In this document: positions 39,335 to 53,335 of the stretch, in pieces
Layout: the number at the start of each line of letters is the position of its first letter
How positions within the stretch are numbered: the first letter of the stretch is position 1
Assembly: GCA_029959085.1 (NCBI GenBank)
Contig: JARWIR010000011.1
Coordinates: 4,837,840 to 4,901,839 of the forward strand
Source: Nemophila menziesii
Lineage: Eukaryota > Streptophyta > Magnoliopsida > Boraginales > Hydrophyllaceae
DNA length: 64,000 bases
Direction of reading: 5' to 3'
Made by a program: the position numbers and the translations under genes
Notes under the pieces: model-generated
What the model was told of the DNA's origin: nothing
The model's database searches: none
What the model saw: only the letters and a program-made list of their open reading frames with translations

Positions 39335-40617
39335 ATGTATCAATATGCATTTTTCTCTTTTCATAAATGAGTAATTCTATATATCACTCATTTCATACAA
39401 CCCTTATACCACCCTCTTTTACGTGGTGTGATTTGATTTCAAATTATTTAATTTCCAATCAAAGCACGCAATATAAGGAGGTAGTATAAAAAATTATTCT
39501 TAAAAAATCAAGAAATATATACGAGCAACATTAAATCTTAAACAAAGATAAGAAATAAATATAAAATAAAATGCTTATTTTATGAATCGTATTAATAAAA
39601 AATATTCAAAAATTATACAAGTAAAAAAGAAACTCATTAACTTCAGTTATCCATATAAACAAACATATAATAATTTAAATTGTACATATAAAAGAGATTT
39701 AAAAAAAAGGTATTAAGATAGATGGGAGATCAAATTCATTCTAGCACTTTCAAAATAATTAAGTTACATACTGAATAAAACTTAACCACGAAACTTGATA
39801 TATACATATATTGTGATACATATCGATATTCGTCAATTACAAACATAGATCTTTCATATAAGATGAGAATTACTAATACTCTAAGATACTTACCATCAAG
39901 ATCTTTTTTAAAAATCTATTACATAACTCGAAAAAAAATAAAAAAAAAATTATAGGGATAAAAGTTTTATTTTATTTTATTGCGTACTAATAATTTTATT
40001 TTATCTTTCTCGAGTTATGTAATAAATTTTAAAAATAGATCTTGATGGTATGTATCTTAGAATATTAGTAATTCTCATCATATATGAAATATTTATGGTT
40101 GTAATTGAGTAATTTCGATGTGTATCAACATATATGTATATATCATGTTTCGTGATTAAGTTTTATCCATTGTGTAACTTAATTATTTTGTAAGTGTTTG
40201 ATTGAATTTGATCTCGCTTCTATCGTAATACCTTTTTTTTTAATTTTCTTTATTAGTATATTTTCTATTATTATATGTATGTTTATATGTATGTTTATAT
40301 GCATAAATGAATTTAATGAGTTTTTTGTTTACTTGTATATTGTTGAATATGTTTGTTAATATGATTCATAAATTAAGCATTTAATTTTATATTAATTTTT
40401 TTATCTTCATATAAGATTTAATGTTGCTCATATATATTATATAATCTATAAATAAGAATGCAATATACCACCCCATTATGTGGTGTGGTTTGATTTGAAA
40501 TGAAATAATTTTCAGTCAAATCACACCACGTAAAATGGGGTGGTGTAAGGGTTGTACGAAATGAGTAATATATAGAATTACTTACTTATAAAAAGATAAA
40601 AATACATATTGATACAT
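39335..40617. repeat. Long inverted repeat IR8
   Basis: 1283 bp. The apex is shortened (GGGATAAAAGTTTTATTTTATTTTATTGCG near 39955-39985), giving an especially tight turn. The right arm carries a 12-bp tandem duplication ATATGTATGTTT at 40273-40296 with no counterpart in the left arm. Confidence 0.92.
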
Positions 40618-41956
40618 AAGTAACTTCATAATTAAGTTTAAAACTACTTATTATTTAAAATTGTCAACACAAAATTGAGGCCATCTTTTAAACATTTGCA
40701 AAACCAACAACAATCTATCAAATATGAAGTAAATAAAAGATTAATGTTATCTTTTGATATATCTATGATTAGAGAGACTAAATATTAAATCAAAGTTAAA
40801 ATCCAACCAAATAGATATTCATTATCATTAATCGTAAAATAAAATACATATGCTTCTAAATAATATTGACGAACTATATCACAATCAAATAATTATTAGT
40901 AAATTACATTGAGCATTAAGAGAAATTCGATTTTAACGGCTTGGAAGGGAAGCCAAAGAAGAAATGAAACAGCACAATCAACTGGAATGAGAAATTGTAT
41001 TTGGAAATTAAATTTTAATGGTTTGGAACGGAAAAGAAAGAGTAGGAAAGAAACCATCATTTTAAATAGTTTCTTTGCGATCAATTAACATAGATATAAA
41101 TAATGCAATTGAACAATAAAAGTTTTAATTTTATTTACAAAATATTTTGCTCTTCTTATATTTTTTTTATTATTTTTGACCGATTTTGAGATTATTATCA
41201 AACATGTACTGTACATAAGAAAAAGACTATGGATCCTAAAATTTAATCTGGATGTTATTTCGTATGGTCAGATACACACACGACAAGAGCTACAAAAAAT
41301 ACAATTTTACAAACTCCACCATTTAAATCAATCAAAAATTTACTCTAACTTAATTACTATTAATGAATACTACATTGATTGAGATAGGGGGATCTTTGCA
41401 CGGATCAAAGTTTGATCAATCAAACGATGGATACATAATAAACAGTATTTATTATTCACATAATTGAGCAAGAATTGAAAAAGTACCTTGGATGACTTCA
41501 ATAGGCTTTGTAGGAGCGATCTTAATCAAAAAAATCTACAAACAAATAATAAGAAGTGACAAAACATACACAATTATATATAAAACAAGACCTGGATACC
41601 TTAGAAAGGGTAGGTTGCCTTGGAAGGGTTTGCTAAATCAATTGTTTATGGACTGTAAAAATATGAAATCGGGTTTAAAATTAAACCTTAATTTGGGTTC
41701 TTCGATGGTGGAGAATGGTCTTGTGCAGGCTTGGTGGAAAGGTGAGTGTAAAGATGGTCGAAAGTAGTCCTTGGCGGCCGTGGATGTAAGTGAGAAGTGA
41801 TGAGATTAGGTTTAGAAATAAACTTTAAATTGGGTTCTTTTTGTTTTTGCGTGTGATATGGTGATGAAATTATTTTTTCTTTTTGTTTTTATAATGGAAT
41901 AATGGATTTGCTAATCAGTTTTTTCTTTGATTTTTGGGTATTAAATATGGGTAATA

Positions 41957-42116
41957 CTTCCATCCAATGTTGGATGGTCCAATATTCATATCATGGCCAT
42001 TGATAATTATAAAAAAAAACATGTCATATTAATAAGTTAATTACTTTTGTAAGTTTAAAACATGGGTTATGTGTATTAATATTATTGGTGTAGGATCATC
42101 CAATATTGGATGGAAG
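41957..42116. mobile_element. 160-bp MITE-like element, copy in U9
   Basis: As in U7, except that the left palindrome carries a single change (CCAATGTTGG, g at 41969), which breaks its perfect symmetry. The U12 copy, derived from the same ancestor by the 15-kb duplication, keeps the symmetric base. Confidence 0.7.
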
Positions 42117-42230
42117 AAATATATATTTTTTAAATTAAAAGATAATTAATTAATGAAAAGTGGGTTCAGAAATAATCTTGTCCATCACTTATGTTGGGGT
42201 CAGAATCAATTCTAGCCACCACTGGAAAAG

Positions 42231-43455
42231 TTTTTTTATCAATAAATTAAACTTTTATTAAAATCAGCTCAACCTACAATGTCATTACAACTTTCACCTA
42301 CTAGTGCCGAGCAAATATAAATCGCCCTACTTTGACTATTACATAATAAGTCTATTACAATTTTGATCAAAACTAAAGAAAGAAACTCTAAACTATTAGG
42401 CCCAATAAGCTAACTAGACTCTATTCTAAGAATAAGAGAATCTGCTTCTTTACTTTTGTATTTTCTCCTTCCCACTTTCACATGGACTAGAATGTAAATC
42501 CTTTTCCATATATGATATTCACTTAGGAAATTCCCACCATGTTACATTTCATTTCTCTCCCACCATACACAGTATATATAAGTAGTAATAAATGTACCTA
42601 CAATATCAACAACTTTTACACAATGAATTAAATTGATTATATTAATCAATTCTTCCAAGTCGGCATGATTAACCTTAATATTACACCGATGAAGTATCTT
42701 TAATAAAATTCTTTTTGTGAAAGAGCAACTTATAAATAAGTGATTAACTTCTTCTATATTAGCATTGCAGAAACATCAAAGGTTGTTCACTTGCATTCCC
42801 GAATTGAGCATCCTAGCTTTGATAGATAATCTGTCCTGAAAGCATAACCAAGAAATGAATGCACACCTCGGTATACAAGACTTTGTCCATACTAATTTCC
42901 ACCACTTTACTTCACTCTTTTCAACTGCAATTTTCTCAAAGGTTTTCTTGAAGGAGAAACGTCTTATATTACTCTCCTTAAATATAATAATGTCATCCCC
43001 ACTAGAAAGTTTAATATTACAGATATGAGGGAGTAGTTTGCCCACAATAGGAGGCAATCTCCATCTATTACCCCTATAGAATGAAGAAATAGTTTTATTA
43101 TAGTTAATGTCATTGCTACTAAGATCAATTCCTAAGAATTCTTGTGAATTTTTTCCACCTACCCATCTATCCCAAATTAAGAATGTATTCTTATCATTCT
43201 TTATAACATGAGTAATAAAGCCATAAGCTAGGTACCTGATCTTCAAAATCTGATTCCATATCCATGTGTGAGCTTGTTTTATATTCAAGCTCCAGCTACA
43301 CCTGCCTTTAATGATATTATGATGAACCCACAAACTTCACAAATTGTGTTTTTGTGAGTATATTCTCAAGAAAGTAGCTAGGAGGCAGACTTTATCTATA
43401 TCTTCAATACATGGAATACCACGAGACCTCCTTGTACTTTACTAGAGCAAATATT
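42231..43455 (-). pseudogene. LINE ORF2 3' fragment, U9, type B
   Basis: Minus-strand frame 42776-43333, 185 codons, from WVHHNIIKGRCSW through FLIWDRWV, KWWKLVWTK and SWLCFQDRLSIKARM. It stops at TGA just before CFCN. Upstream, near 43350-43400, a second frame reads LLATFLRIYSQKHNL and a third reads CSSKVQGGL. One stop and one frameshift therefore separate three recognisable pieces of the same ORF2. C-terminal VWWERNEM is intact. Confidence 0.83.
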
Positions 43456-44612
43456 AATAACTCTTTTTTGTTTTAATAATTTATGTTTGAATTTATTTAT
43501 ATCAATGAAAATAGTTAATTAATTAAACATTTTGCTAATTTGGTTTGACTTGAATATTTTTATAAATAACAGTGTTTAATGAGGTGAATGATAAGATTGC
43601 TGGTCATGATATTACAAATATCAAGTATATATACTTAAAGTATGAAATTCTTTGATATCTTTTTATTGTGTCGTCGTGCCTCTTTCTTGTTTTGGTTATT
43701 TAAAGTACCAGTAGCTTTAAAATCCAAGTAACTTAATACTAAATTCGTACTATATTATTATGATAAATATTAATTTACTACTTTTCACCATTAACATAAA
43801 TAGAATTTGGAAAATTTAAATATATTTTAACCCTAATCCTATATGAATTATAACTTAGTCCTATAAATATAAGACGTGATAAGTCTTATTCCTGAAAAAT
43901 AAAAAACTAAAAATATAATGATGGATGGAGATTTTGGTGATATAAATATGATGGTTATTTGGAATTATAAGAATTATAAAGTTAATATTTTTTAAGATAT
44001 AGGGATAATATACCATATTTATTAATATTATTATACATTTATGTTCTTAAGATTAACATGGATTGTATATTATTAACTTTATTAACCCTGCCTCTTAATT
44101 TAAAAAGATATTCTGCATCTTTCAAATTAATATAATAAATGAGTATTTCTACTATTTTTATTATATCTTGAATATGAAAATGATCTATGTTAACTAAAAA
44201 CACGATTAACTAAGTATGTGGTTTAAAATTCTATGTTTTAGAATTATAGCTGAAATTTAGATTTTATAATGATATAATATTCCATACAACAAGTTTAGTA
44301 AAACTAATAAATTCAAAAAGTAGATAACAAAATTAAGAAACTGTAGTGGTTAAAAACATGATTTAATGCATTTAATAAATAATGAATTACATGGAATGCA
44401 TTTCGCTCGATCTTAATTGCACCCAAACAAGCCTCGCAAAGATCCGTATAACAACATTCATCCAGGAACCACCAACCATCTATTCAACATATACATATTT
44501 AGTCAAAACAGTTAATATAATGATAAAAACTTAAAAAGTATTCATAAAAGAATCTTACTAATTGAATCGATTGTGAGTCGGCACTTACTTGGATTTTGAT
44601 ACTCGTATAATT

Positions 44613-45887
44613 ATGTATCAATATGCATTTTTCCTTTTTCATAAATGAGTAATTCTATATATCACTCATTTCATACAACCCTCATACCTCCTCTTTTACG
44701 TGGTGTGATTTGATTTCAAATTATTTTATTTCCAATCAAAGCACGCCATATAAGGAGGTAGTATAAAAAATTATTCTTAAAAAATCAAGAAATATATACG
44801 AGCAACATTAAATCTTATACGAGGATAAGAAATAAATATAAAATAAAATGCTTATTTTATGAATCGTATTAACTAAAAATATTTAACAATTGTACAAGTA
44901 AACAAGAAACTCATTAACTTCAGTTATCCATATAAACAAACATATAATAATAGAAATTGTACCTATACAAGAGATTTAAACAACAAGGTATTAAGATAGA
45001 TGCGAGATCAAATTCATTCTAACACTTACAAAATAATTAAGTTACATACTTGATAAAACTTAATCACGACACTTGATATATACATATATTGTGATACATA
45101 TCGATATTCGTCAATTACAAACATAGATCTTTCATATAAGATGAGAATTACTAATACTCTAAGATACTTACCATCAAGATCTATTTTAAAAATCTATTAC
45201 ATAACTCAAAAAAGATAAAAATAATTATAGGGATAAACAAATAAAATAATTTTTTTATTTTATTGCATACTAATAATTTTATTTTATCTTTCTTGAGTTA
45301 TGTAATAGATTTTAAAAATAGATCTTGATGGTATGTATCTTAGAATATTAGTAATTCTCATCATATATGAAATATTTATGGTTGTAATTGAGTAATTTCG
45401 ATGTGTATCAACATATATGTACATATCCAGTTTCGTGATTAAGTTTTATCCATTGTGTACCTTAATTATTTTGTAAGTGTTTGATTGAATTTGATCTCGC
45501 TTCTATCGTAATACCTTTTTTTTTATTTTCTTTATTGGTATACTTTCTATTATTATATGTATGTTTATATGCAAAAATGAATTTAATGAGTTTCTTGTTT
45601 ACTTGTATAATTATTGAATATGTTTGTTAATATGATTCATAAAATAAGCATTTTATTTTATATTAATTTTTTTATCTTCATATAAGATTTAATGTTGCTC
45701 ATATATATTATATAATATATAAATAAGAATGCAATATACCACCCCTTATGTGGTGTGGTTTAATTTGAAATGAAATAATTTTCAGTCAAATCACACCACG
45801 TAAAATGGGGTGGTGTAATGGTTGTACGAAATGAGTAATATATAGAATTACTTATTTATAAAAAGATAAAAATACATATTGATACAT
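44613..45887. repeat. Long inverted repeat IR9
   Basis: About 1275 bp, type A sequence, apex near 45250. Unit-specific bases: GATAAACAAATAAAATAA at the apex, and ATGTACATATCCAGTTTCG in the right arm. Confidence 0.92.
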
Positions 45888-47309
45888 AAGTAACTTCATA
45901 ATTAAGTTTAAAACTACTTATTATTTAAAATTGTCAACACAAAATTGAGGCCATCTTTTAAACATTTGCAAAACCAACAACAATCTATCAAATATGATGT
46001 AAATAAAAGATTAAGGCTATCTTTTGATATATCTATGATTAGAGAGACTAAATATTAAATCAAAGTTAAAATCCAACCAAATAGATATTCATCATCATCA
46101 ATCGTAAAATAAAATACATATGCTTCTAAATAATATTGACAAACTATATCTCAATCAAATAATTTTTAGTAAATTACATTGAGCATTAAGAGAAATTGAA
46201 TTGTAACGGCTTGGAAGGGAAGCCAAAGAAGAAATGAGAAATGAAAAAGCGCAATCAACTAGAAAGAGAAATTGGATTTGGAAATTAAATTTGAATGGTT
46301 TCGAATGAAAAAGAAAGAGAAGGAAAGAAACTATTAATTTAAATAGTTTCTTTGCGATCATTTAACATAGATATAAATAATGCAACTGAACAATAAAAGT
46401 TTGAATTTAATTTACAAAATATTTTACTCTTATTATATTTTTTTTGATTATTTTTTAACGGTTTTGAGATTATTATCAAACATGTACTAAATAGAAGAAG
46501 AAGACTATGGATCCGAAAATTTAATCTTGATGTTATTTTACATGGTTGAAACACACATGACAAGAGCTACAAAAAATACAATTTTACAAACTCGACCATT
46601 TAAATCAATCAAAAATTTACTCTAACTTAATTACTATTAATGAATACTACATTGACTGAGATAGGGGGTTCTTTGCACGGATCAAAGTTTGATGAATCAA
46701 ATGATGGATACATAATAAAAAATATTTTTTATTCACATAATTGAGCAAGAATTGAATAACGTACCTAGGATGACTTCAATAGGCTTTGTAGGAACGATCT
46801 TAATCTAAAAATTTTACAAACAAAAAATAAGAAGTGACAAAACATACACCATCATATATAAAACAAGAGATGGGTGCCTTAGAAAGGGTAGGTTGCCTTG
46901 GGAAGTGTCTCCTAAATCAATTGTTTATGGACTATAAAAAGATGAGCTCGGGTTTAAAATTAAACCTTAATTTGGATTCTTCTATGGTGGAGAATGGTCT
47001 TGTGCAGGCTTGGTGGAAAGGTGAGTGTGAATATGGTCGAGAATAGTCATTGGCGGCGGTGGCTGTAAGTGAAAAGAGATGAGATTAGGTTAAAAAATAA
47101 ACTTTTATTTGGGTTCTTTTTTTTTGCGTGTCATATGGTGATGGAATTATTTTTCCTTTTTTTTATGATGGAATAATGGATTTGCTAATCAGTTTTTTGT
47201 ATTTTTTAAAATTAAAATATAATTAATTAATGAAAAGTGGGGTCAGAAATAATCTTGGCCATCACTTATGTTGGGGGTCAGAATCAATTCTAGCCACCAC
47301 TGGAGAAAG

Positions 47310-48529
47310 TTTTTTTATCAATAAATTAAACTTTTACTAAAATAAGCTCAACCTCCAATGTCATTACAACTTTCACCTACTAGTGCCGAGCAAATATAAA
47401 TCGACCTACTTTAGCTATTACATAATAAGCCTATTAAAATTTTAATCAAAACTAAAGAAAGAAACTCTAGACTATTAGGCCCAATAAACTAATTGGACTC
47501 TATTTTAATAATAAGAGAATCTGCTTCTTAACTTTTGTATTTTCTCTTTCCCACTTTCACATGGACTAGAATGTAAATACTTTTCCATATATGATCTTCA
47601 CATAGGAAATTCCCACCATGTTACCTTTCATTTATCTCCCACTATACACAGTATATATAAGTAATAATAAATGTCCCCACAATATCAACAACTTCTACAC
47701 AATGAATTAAATTAATTAGATTAATCAATTCTTCCAAGTATGCAGGATTAACCTTAACATTACACCTCTCAAGCATCTTCAATAAAATTCGCTTTTTGAA
47801 AGAGCATCTTATAAATAAGTGATTAACTTCTTCTATATTAGCATTGCAGAAACATAAGAGTGGGTTAACTTGCATTTCCGAACTGAGCATCCTAGCTTTG
47901 GTAGATAATCTGTCTTGAAAGCATAACCAAGCAGCAAATGCATACCTCGGTATACAAGACTTTGTCCATACTAGTTTCCACCACTTTACTTCACTCTTCT
48001 CAACTGCAATTTTCTCAAGGGTTTTCTTGAAGGAGAAACCACTTATATTACTCTCCTTCCATATAATAATATCATCCCCACTAGAAATTTTAATATTACA
48101 GAGGGAGTAATTTGCCCACAATAGGAGGCAATTTCCATCTATTACCCCCATAGAATGAAGAAATAGTTTTATTACAGTTAATGTCATCGCTACTAAGATC
48201 AATTCCTAATAATTCTTGTGAATTTTTTCCACCTAGCCATTTATCCCAAATTAAGAATGTATTCTTACCATTCCTTATAACATGAGTAATAAAGTAATAA
48301 GCTAGGTACCTGATCTTCAAAATCTGATTCCATATCCATGTGTGAGCTAGTTTTATATTCAAGCTCCAGATACACCTTCCTTTAATGATATTATGATGAA
48401 CCCACAAATTTACAAATTGTGTTTTTGTGAGTATATTCTCTAGAAAGTAGCTAAGAGACTGACTTTATTTATATCTTCAATAATTGGAAGACCACAAGAC
48501 CTCCTTGTACATTACTAGAGCAAATATTC
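47310..48529 (-). pseudogene. LINE ORF2 3' fragment, U10, with 5-bp frameshift
   Basis: The frame is split into 48096-48407 (WVHHNIIKGRCIW to VGKLLPL) and 47642-48202 (CNIKISSGDDIIIW to the end, in another frame). The cause is a 5-bp loss at about 48101: TTACAGAGGGAG where other type A copies have TTACAGATATGAGGGAG. U13, the duplicated partner, does not have the loss, so it arose after the 15-kb duplication. Both pieces carry the expected LINE landmarks. Confidence 0.83.
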
Positions 48530-49685
48530 ACTCTTTTTTGTTTTAATAATTTATGTTTGAATTTATTTATATCAACAAAAAATAGTTAATTAATTAAACA
48601 TTTTGCTAATTTGGTTTGACTTGAATATTTTTATAAATAACAGTGTATTATGAGGTGAATGATAACATTGCTGGTCATGATTTTACAAATATCAGGTATA
48701 TATACTTAAAGTATGAAATTCTTTGATATCTTTTTATTGTGTCGTCGTGCCTCTTTCTTGTTTTGGTTATTTAAAGTACCAGTAGCTTTAAAATCCAAGT
48801 AACTTAATACTAAATTCGTACTATATTATTATGATAAATATTAATTTACTACTTTTCACCATTAACATAAATAGAATTTGGAAAATTTAAATATATTTTA
48901 ACCCTACTCCAATATGAATTATAACTTAGTCCTATGAAAATAAGACGTGATAAGTATTATTCCTGAAAAATAAAAAACTAAAAATATAATGATGGATGGA
49001 GATTTTGGTGATATAAATATGATGGTTATTTGGAATTATAAGAATTATAAAGTTAATATTTTTTAAGATATAGGGATAATATACCATATTTATTAATATA
49101 TTATACATTTATGTTCTTAAGATTAACATGGATTGTATATTATTAACTTTATTAACCTTGCCTCTTAATTTAAAAAGATATTGTGCATCTTTCAAATTAA
49201 TATAATAAATGAGTATTTCTATTATTTTTATTATGTCTTGAATATGAAAACGATCTATGTGAACTAAAAACACGATTAACTAAGTACGTGCTTTAAAATT
49301 CTATGTTTTAGAATTTTAGCTGAAATTTAGATTTTATAATGATATAATATTCCATATAGAACCTTTAGTAAAACTAATAAATTCAAAAAGTAGATAACAA
49401 AATTAAGAAACTGTACCGGTTAAAGACATGATTTAATGCAATTAATAATTAATGAATTACATGGGATGCATTTTTCGCTCGATCTTAATTGCACCCAAAC
49501 AAGACTCGCAAAGCTCCTTAAAACAACATTCCTTCAGGAACCACAAACCATCTATTCAACATATACATATTTAGTCAAAACAATTTATATAATGGAAAAA
49601 ACTTCAAAAGTATTCATAAACAAATCGTTACTAATTGAATCGATTGTGAGTAAGCACTTACTTGGATTTTGATACTCGGATAATT

Positions 49686-50965
49686 ATGTATCAATATGCA
49701 TTTTCCCCTTTTCATAAATGAGTAATTTTACATATCACTCATTTCATACAGCCCTCATACCACCCTCTTTTACGTGGTGTGATTTGATTGTAAATTATTT
49801 TATTTCCAATCAAATCATGCCACATAAGGAGGTAGTATGAAAAATTAATCTTAAAAATATCAAGAAATATATACGAGCAACATTAAATCTTATACGAAGA
49901 TAAGAAGTAAATATAAAATAAAATTCTTATTTTATGAATCGTATTAACAAAAAATATTCAACAATTATACAAGTAAATAAGAAACTCATTAACTTCAGTT
50001 ATCCATATAAACAAACATATAATAATAATGGAAATTGTACCTATAAAAGAGATTTAAAAAACACGTTATTAAGATAGATGCGAGATCAAAATCATTCTAA
50101 CACTTATAAAATAATTAACTTACATACTGGATTAAACTTAATCACGAAACTTGATATATACATATATTGTGATACATATCGATATTCGTCAATTACAAAC
50201 ATAGATCTTTCATATAAGATGAGAATTACTAATACTATAAGATACTTACCATCAAGATCTATTTTAAAAATCTATTACATAACTCAAAAATGATAAAAAT
50301 AATTATAGGGAAAAAAATAATGTTTTATTTTATTTTATAGCGCACCAATAATTTTATTATATCTTTCTCGAGTTATGTAATAGATTTAAAAAATAGATCT
50401 TGATGGTAAGTATCTTACAATATTAGTAATTCTCAACATATATGAAATATTTATGGTTGTAATTGAAGAATTTCGATATGTATCAACATATATGTATATA
50501 TCAAGTTTACTGATTAAGTTTAATCCACTGTGTAACTTAATTATTTTTTAAGTGTTTTTTATTGAATTTGTTCTCGCTTCTATCGTAATACCTTTTTTTA
50601 ACTTTTTTTATTGGTATATTTTCTATTATTATATGTATGTTTATATGCATAAATAAAGTTAATGTGTTTCTTGTTTGCTTGTATAATTGTTGAATATTGT
50701 TTGTAAATATGCTTCATAAAATAAGCATTTTATTTTATATTAATTTTTTTGTCTTCATATAAGATTTAATGTTGCTCATATATGTTATATAATTTATAAA
50801 TAAGAATGCTATATACCACCCCCATATGTGGTGTGGTTTGATTTGAAATGAATTAATTTTCAGTCAAATCACACCACGTAAAATGGGATGGTATAAGGGT
50901 TGTACGAAATGAGTAATATATAGAATTATTTATTTATAAAAAGATAAAAATACATATTGATGCAT
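49686..50965. repeat. Long inverted repeat IR10 (duplicate of IR7)
   Basis: Same length as IR7 and nearly identical. One visible difference restores GGGATGGTATAAG in the right nested hairpin, where IR7 has GGGATCGTATAAG. Confidence 0.92.
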
Positions 50966-52357
50966 AAGTAACGTTATATTTAAGTTTAAAACTACTTATT
51001 ATTTAAAATTGTTAACACAAAATTGATGCCATCTTTTCAACATTTGCAAAACCAACAACAATCTGTCAAATATGAAGTAAATAAAAGATTAAGGCTATCT
51101 TTTGATATATATATGACTAGAGAGACTAAATATTAAATCAAAGTTAAAATCCAACCAAATAGATATTCATCATCATCAATCGTAAAATAATATACATATG
51201 CTTCTAAATAAAATTGAAGAACTATACAATAATCAAATAATTTTTAGTAAATTATATCGAGCATTAAGAGAAATTGAATTTTAACGGCTTGGCAGGTAAG
51301 CCAAAGAAGAAATGAAAAAAGCGCAATCAACTGTAAAGAGAAATTGAATTTGGAAATTAAATTTGAATGGTTTGGAATGGAAAAGAAAGAGAAGGAAAGA
51401 AACCATTAATTTAAATAGTTTCTTTGCAATCAATTGACATAGATATAAATAATGCAATTGAACAATAAAAGTTTGAATTTTATTAACAAAATATTTTACT
51501 CTTCTTATATATTTTTTTATTATTTTTGACCCGTTTTGAGATTATTATCAAACATATACTATACATAAGAAAACTATGGATCTTTCGAATGGTTAGAAAC
51601 ACACATGACAAGAGCTACAAAAAATACAATTTTACAAACTCTACAATTTAAACCAATCAAAAATTTACTCTAACTTAATTACTATTAATGAATACTACAT
51701 TGATTGAGATAGGGGGTTCTTTGCACTGATCAAAGTTTGATCAATCAAATGATGGATGCATAATAAAAAATATTTATTATTCACATAATTGAGCAAAGAT
51801 TGAAAAACGTACCTTGGATGACTTCAATAGGCATTGTAGGAACGATCTTAATCTAAAAATTTTACAAACAAATAATAAGAAGTGACAAAACATACACAAT
51901 CATATATAAAACAAGACCTGTATACCTTAGAAAGGGCAGGTTGCCTTGGGAAGGGTCTGCCAAATCAATTGTTTATGGACTGTAAAAAGATGAGATCGGG
52001 TTTAATATTAAACCTTAATTTGGGTTCTTCGATGGTGGAGAATGGTCTTGTGATGGTCGAGAATAGTCCTTGGCTGCTGTGGCTGTAAGTGAAAAGCTAT
52101 GAGATTAGGTTAAAAAATAAACTTTAATTTGGGTTCTTTTTGTTTTTGCTTGTGTTATGGTGATGAAATTATTTTTCCTTTTTGTTTTTATAATGTAATA
52201 ATGGATTTGCTAATCAGTTTTTTCTTTTATGTTTGGGTATTAAATATATTTTTTTTTAAAATTAAAAGATAATTAATTAATGAAAAGTGTGGTCAGAAAT
52301 AATCTTGGCCACCACTTATGTTGGGGTCAGAATCAATTCTAGCCACCACTGAAAAAG

Positions 52358-53190
52358 TTTTTTTTATCAATAAATTAAAATTTAATTAAAATAAGCTCAA
52401 CCTCTAATGTCATTACAACTTTCTCCTACTAGTGCCGAGAAAATATAAATCACCTACTTTAACTATTACATAATAAGTGATTAACTTCTTCTATATTAGC
52501 ATTGCAGAAACAGCAAAGTGGCTTAACTTGCATTTCTGAACTGAGCATCCTAGCTTTGGTAGATAATCTATCTTGAAAGCATAACCAAGCAATAAATGCA
52601 CAAATCGGTATTCAAGACTTTGTCCATACTAGTTTCCACCTTTTTACTTCACTCTTCTCAACTGCAATTTTCTCAAGGGTTTTCTTGAAGGAGAAACGAC
52701 TTATATACTCTCCTTCCATATAATAATATCATCCCCACTAGAAAGTTTAATATTAGAGATATGAGAGAGTAATTTGCCCACAATAGGAGGCAATATCCAT
52801 CTATTACCCCCATAGAATGAAGAAATAGTTTTAATACAGTTAATGTCATCGCTATAAGATCAATTCCTAAGAATTATTATGATTTTTTTCCACCTAGCCA
52901 TCTATCCCAAATTAAAAATGTATTCATACCATTCCTTATAACATGAGTAATAAAGTCATAAGCTAGGTACCCGATCTTCAAAAATCTGATTCCATATCCA
53001 TGTGCGAGCTTGTTTTATATTCAAGCTCTAGATACACCTGCCTTTAATGATATTATGATGAACCAACAAACTTCACAAATTGTGTTTTTGTGAGTATATT
53101 CTCCAGAAAGTAGCTAGGAGAAAAACTTTATTTATATCTTCAATACTTGGAATACCACAAGAACTCCATGCACTTTATTAGAGCAAATAT
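52358..53190 (-). pseudogene. LINE ORF2 3' fragment, U11, type C
   Basis: Duplicate of the U8 fragment with the same 390-bp deletion (junction near 52470) and the same 1-bp frameshifts. One reversal-like difference: TGTGCGAGCTTG near 53001 where U8 has TGTGCGAACTTG. Confidence 0.82.
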
Positions 53191-53335
53191 TAATAACTCT
53201 TTTTTGTTTTAATAATTTATGTTTGAATTTATTTATATCAATAAAAAATAGTTAATTAATTAAACATTTTGCTAATTTGGTTTGACTTGAATATTTTTAT
53301 AAATAACAGTGTATTATGAGATGAATTATAAGATT

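Larger units (their letters stand above)
36182..40819 (+). repeat. Macrosatellite unit U8 (type C, shortest)
   Basis: 4638 bp, about 460 bp shorter than type A. Most of the loss is a ~390-bp deletion through the LINE at 37485-37491. A further ~30 bp is missing near 38817 (AATATGCCTCTTAATC), and part of the region near 36580-36610 is shortened. It lacks the 160-bp MITE. No gene in 36182-37371 or 38206-39100. Confidence 0.94.
40820..46089 (+). repeat. Macrosatellite unit U9 (type B front, type A back)
   Basis: 5270 bp, the longest unit after U1. It holds the third 160-bp MITE copy, and it shows the empty site for the Mutator-type MITE of U1 at 41813-41834. The back half matches type A units. 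AT-rich stretches 40820-41950 and 43456-44370 hold no gene. Confidence 0.94.
33710..48695 (+). repeat. Higher-order repeat, copy 1 (~15 kb: back of U7, U8, U9, front of U10)
   Basis: Every landmark from about 33710 onward recurs 14986-15041 bp later with near-identity: for example CGTACTATATT at 33831 and 48817, and the type C deletion at 37485 and 52470. The offset changes in discrete steps (14986, 15041, 15022, 15023, 14993, 14998), each explained by a visible indel. The copies are far more alike than neighbouring 5.1-kb units are, so this duplication is recent. Confidence 0.93.
46090..51167 (+). repeat. Macrosatellite unit U10 (recombinant: type A front, U7-type back)
   Basis: 5078 bp. 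Up to about 48695 it is type A (TTTTACAAATATCAGG). From 48817 it is the divergent U7-type back (CGTACTATATT, then IR10). The unit was created by the exchange that duplicated the 15-kb block. It lacks about 30 bp near 47197 relative to U4 (TTTTTTGTATTTTTT). No gene in 46090-47309 or 48530-49430. Confidence 0.93.
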
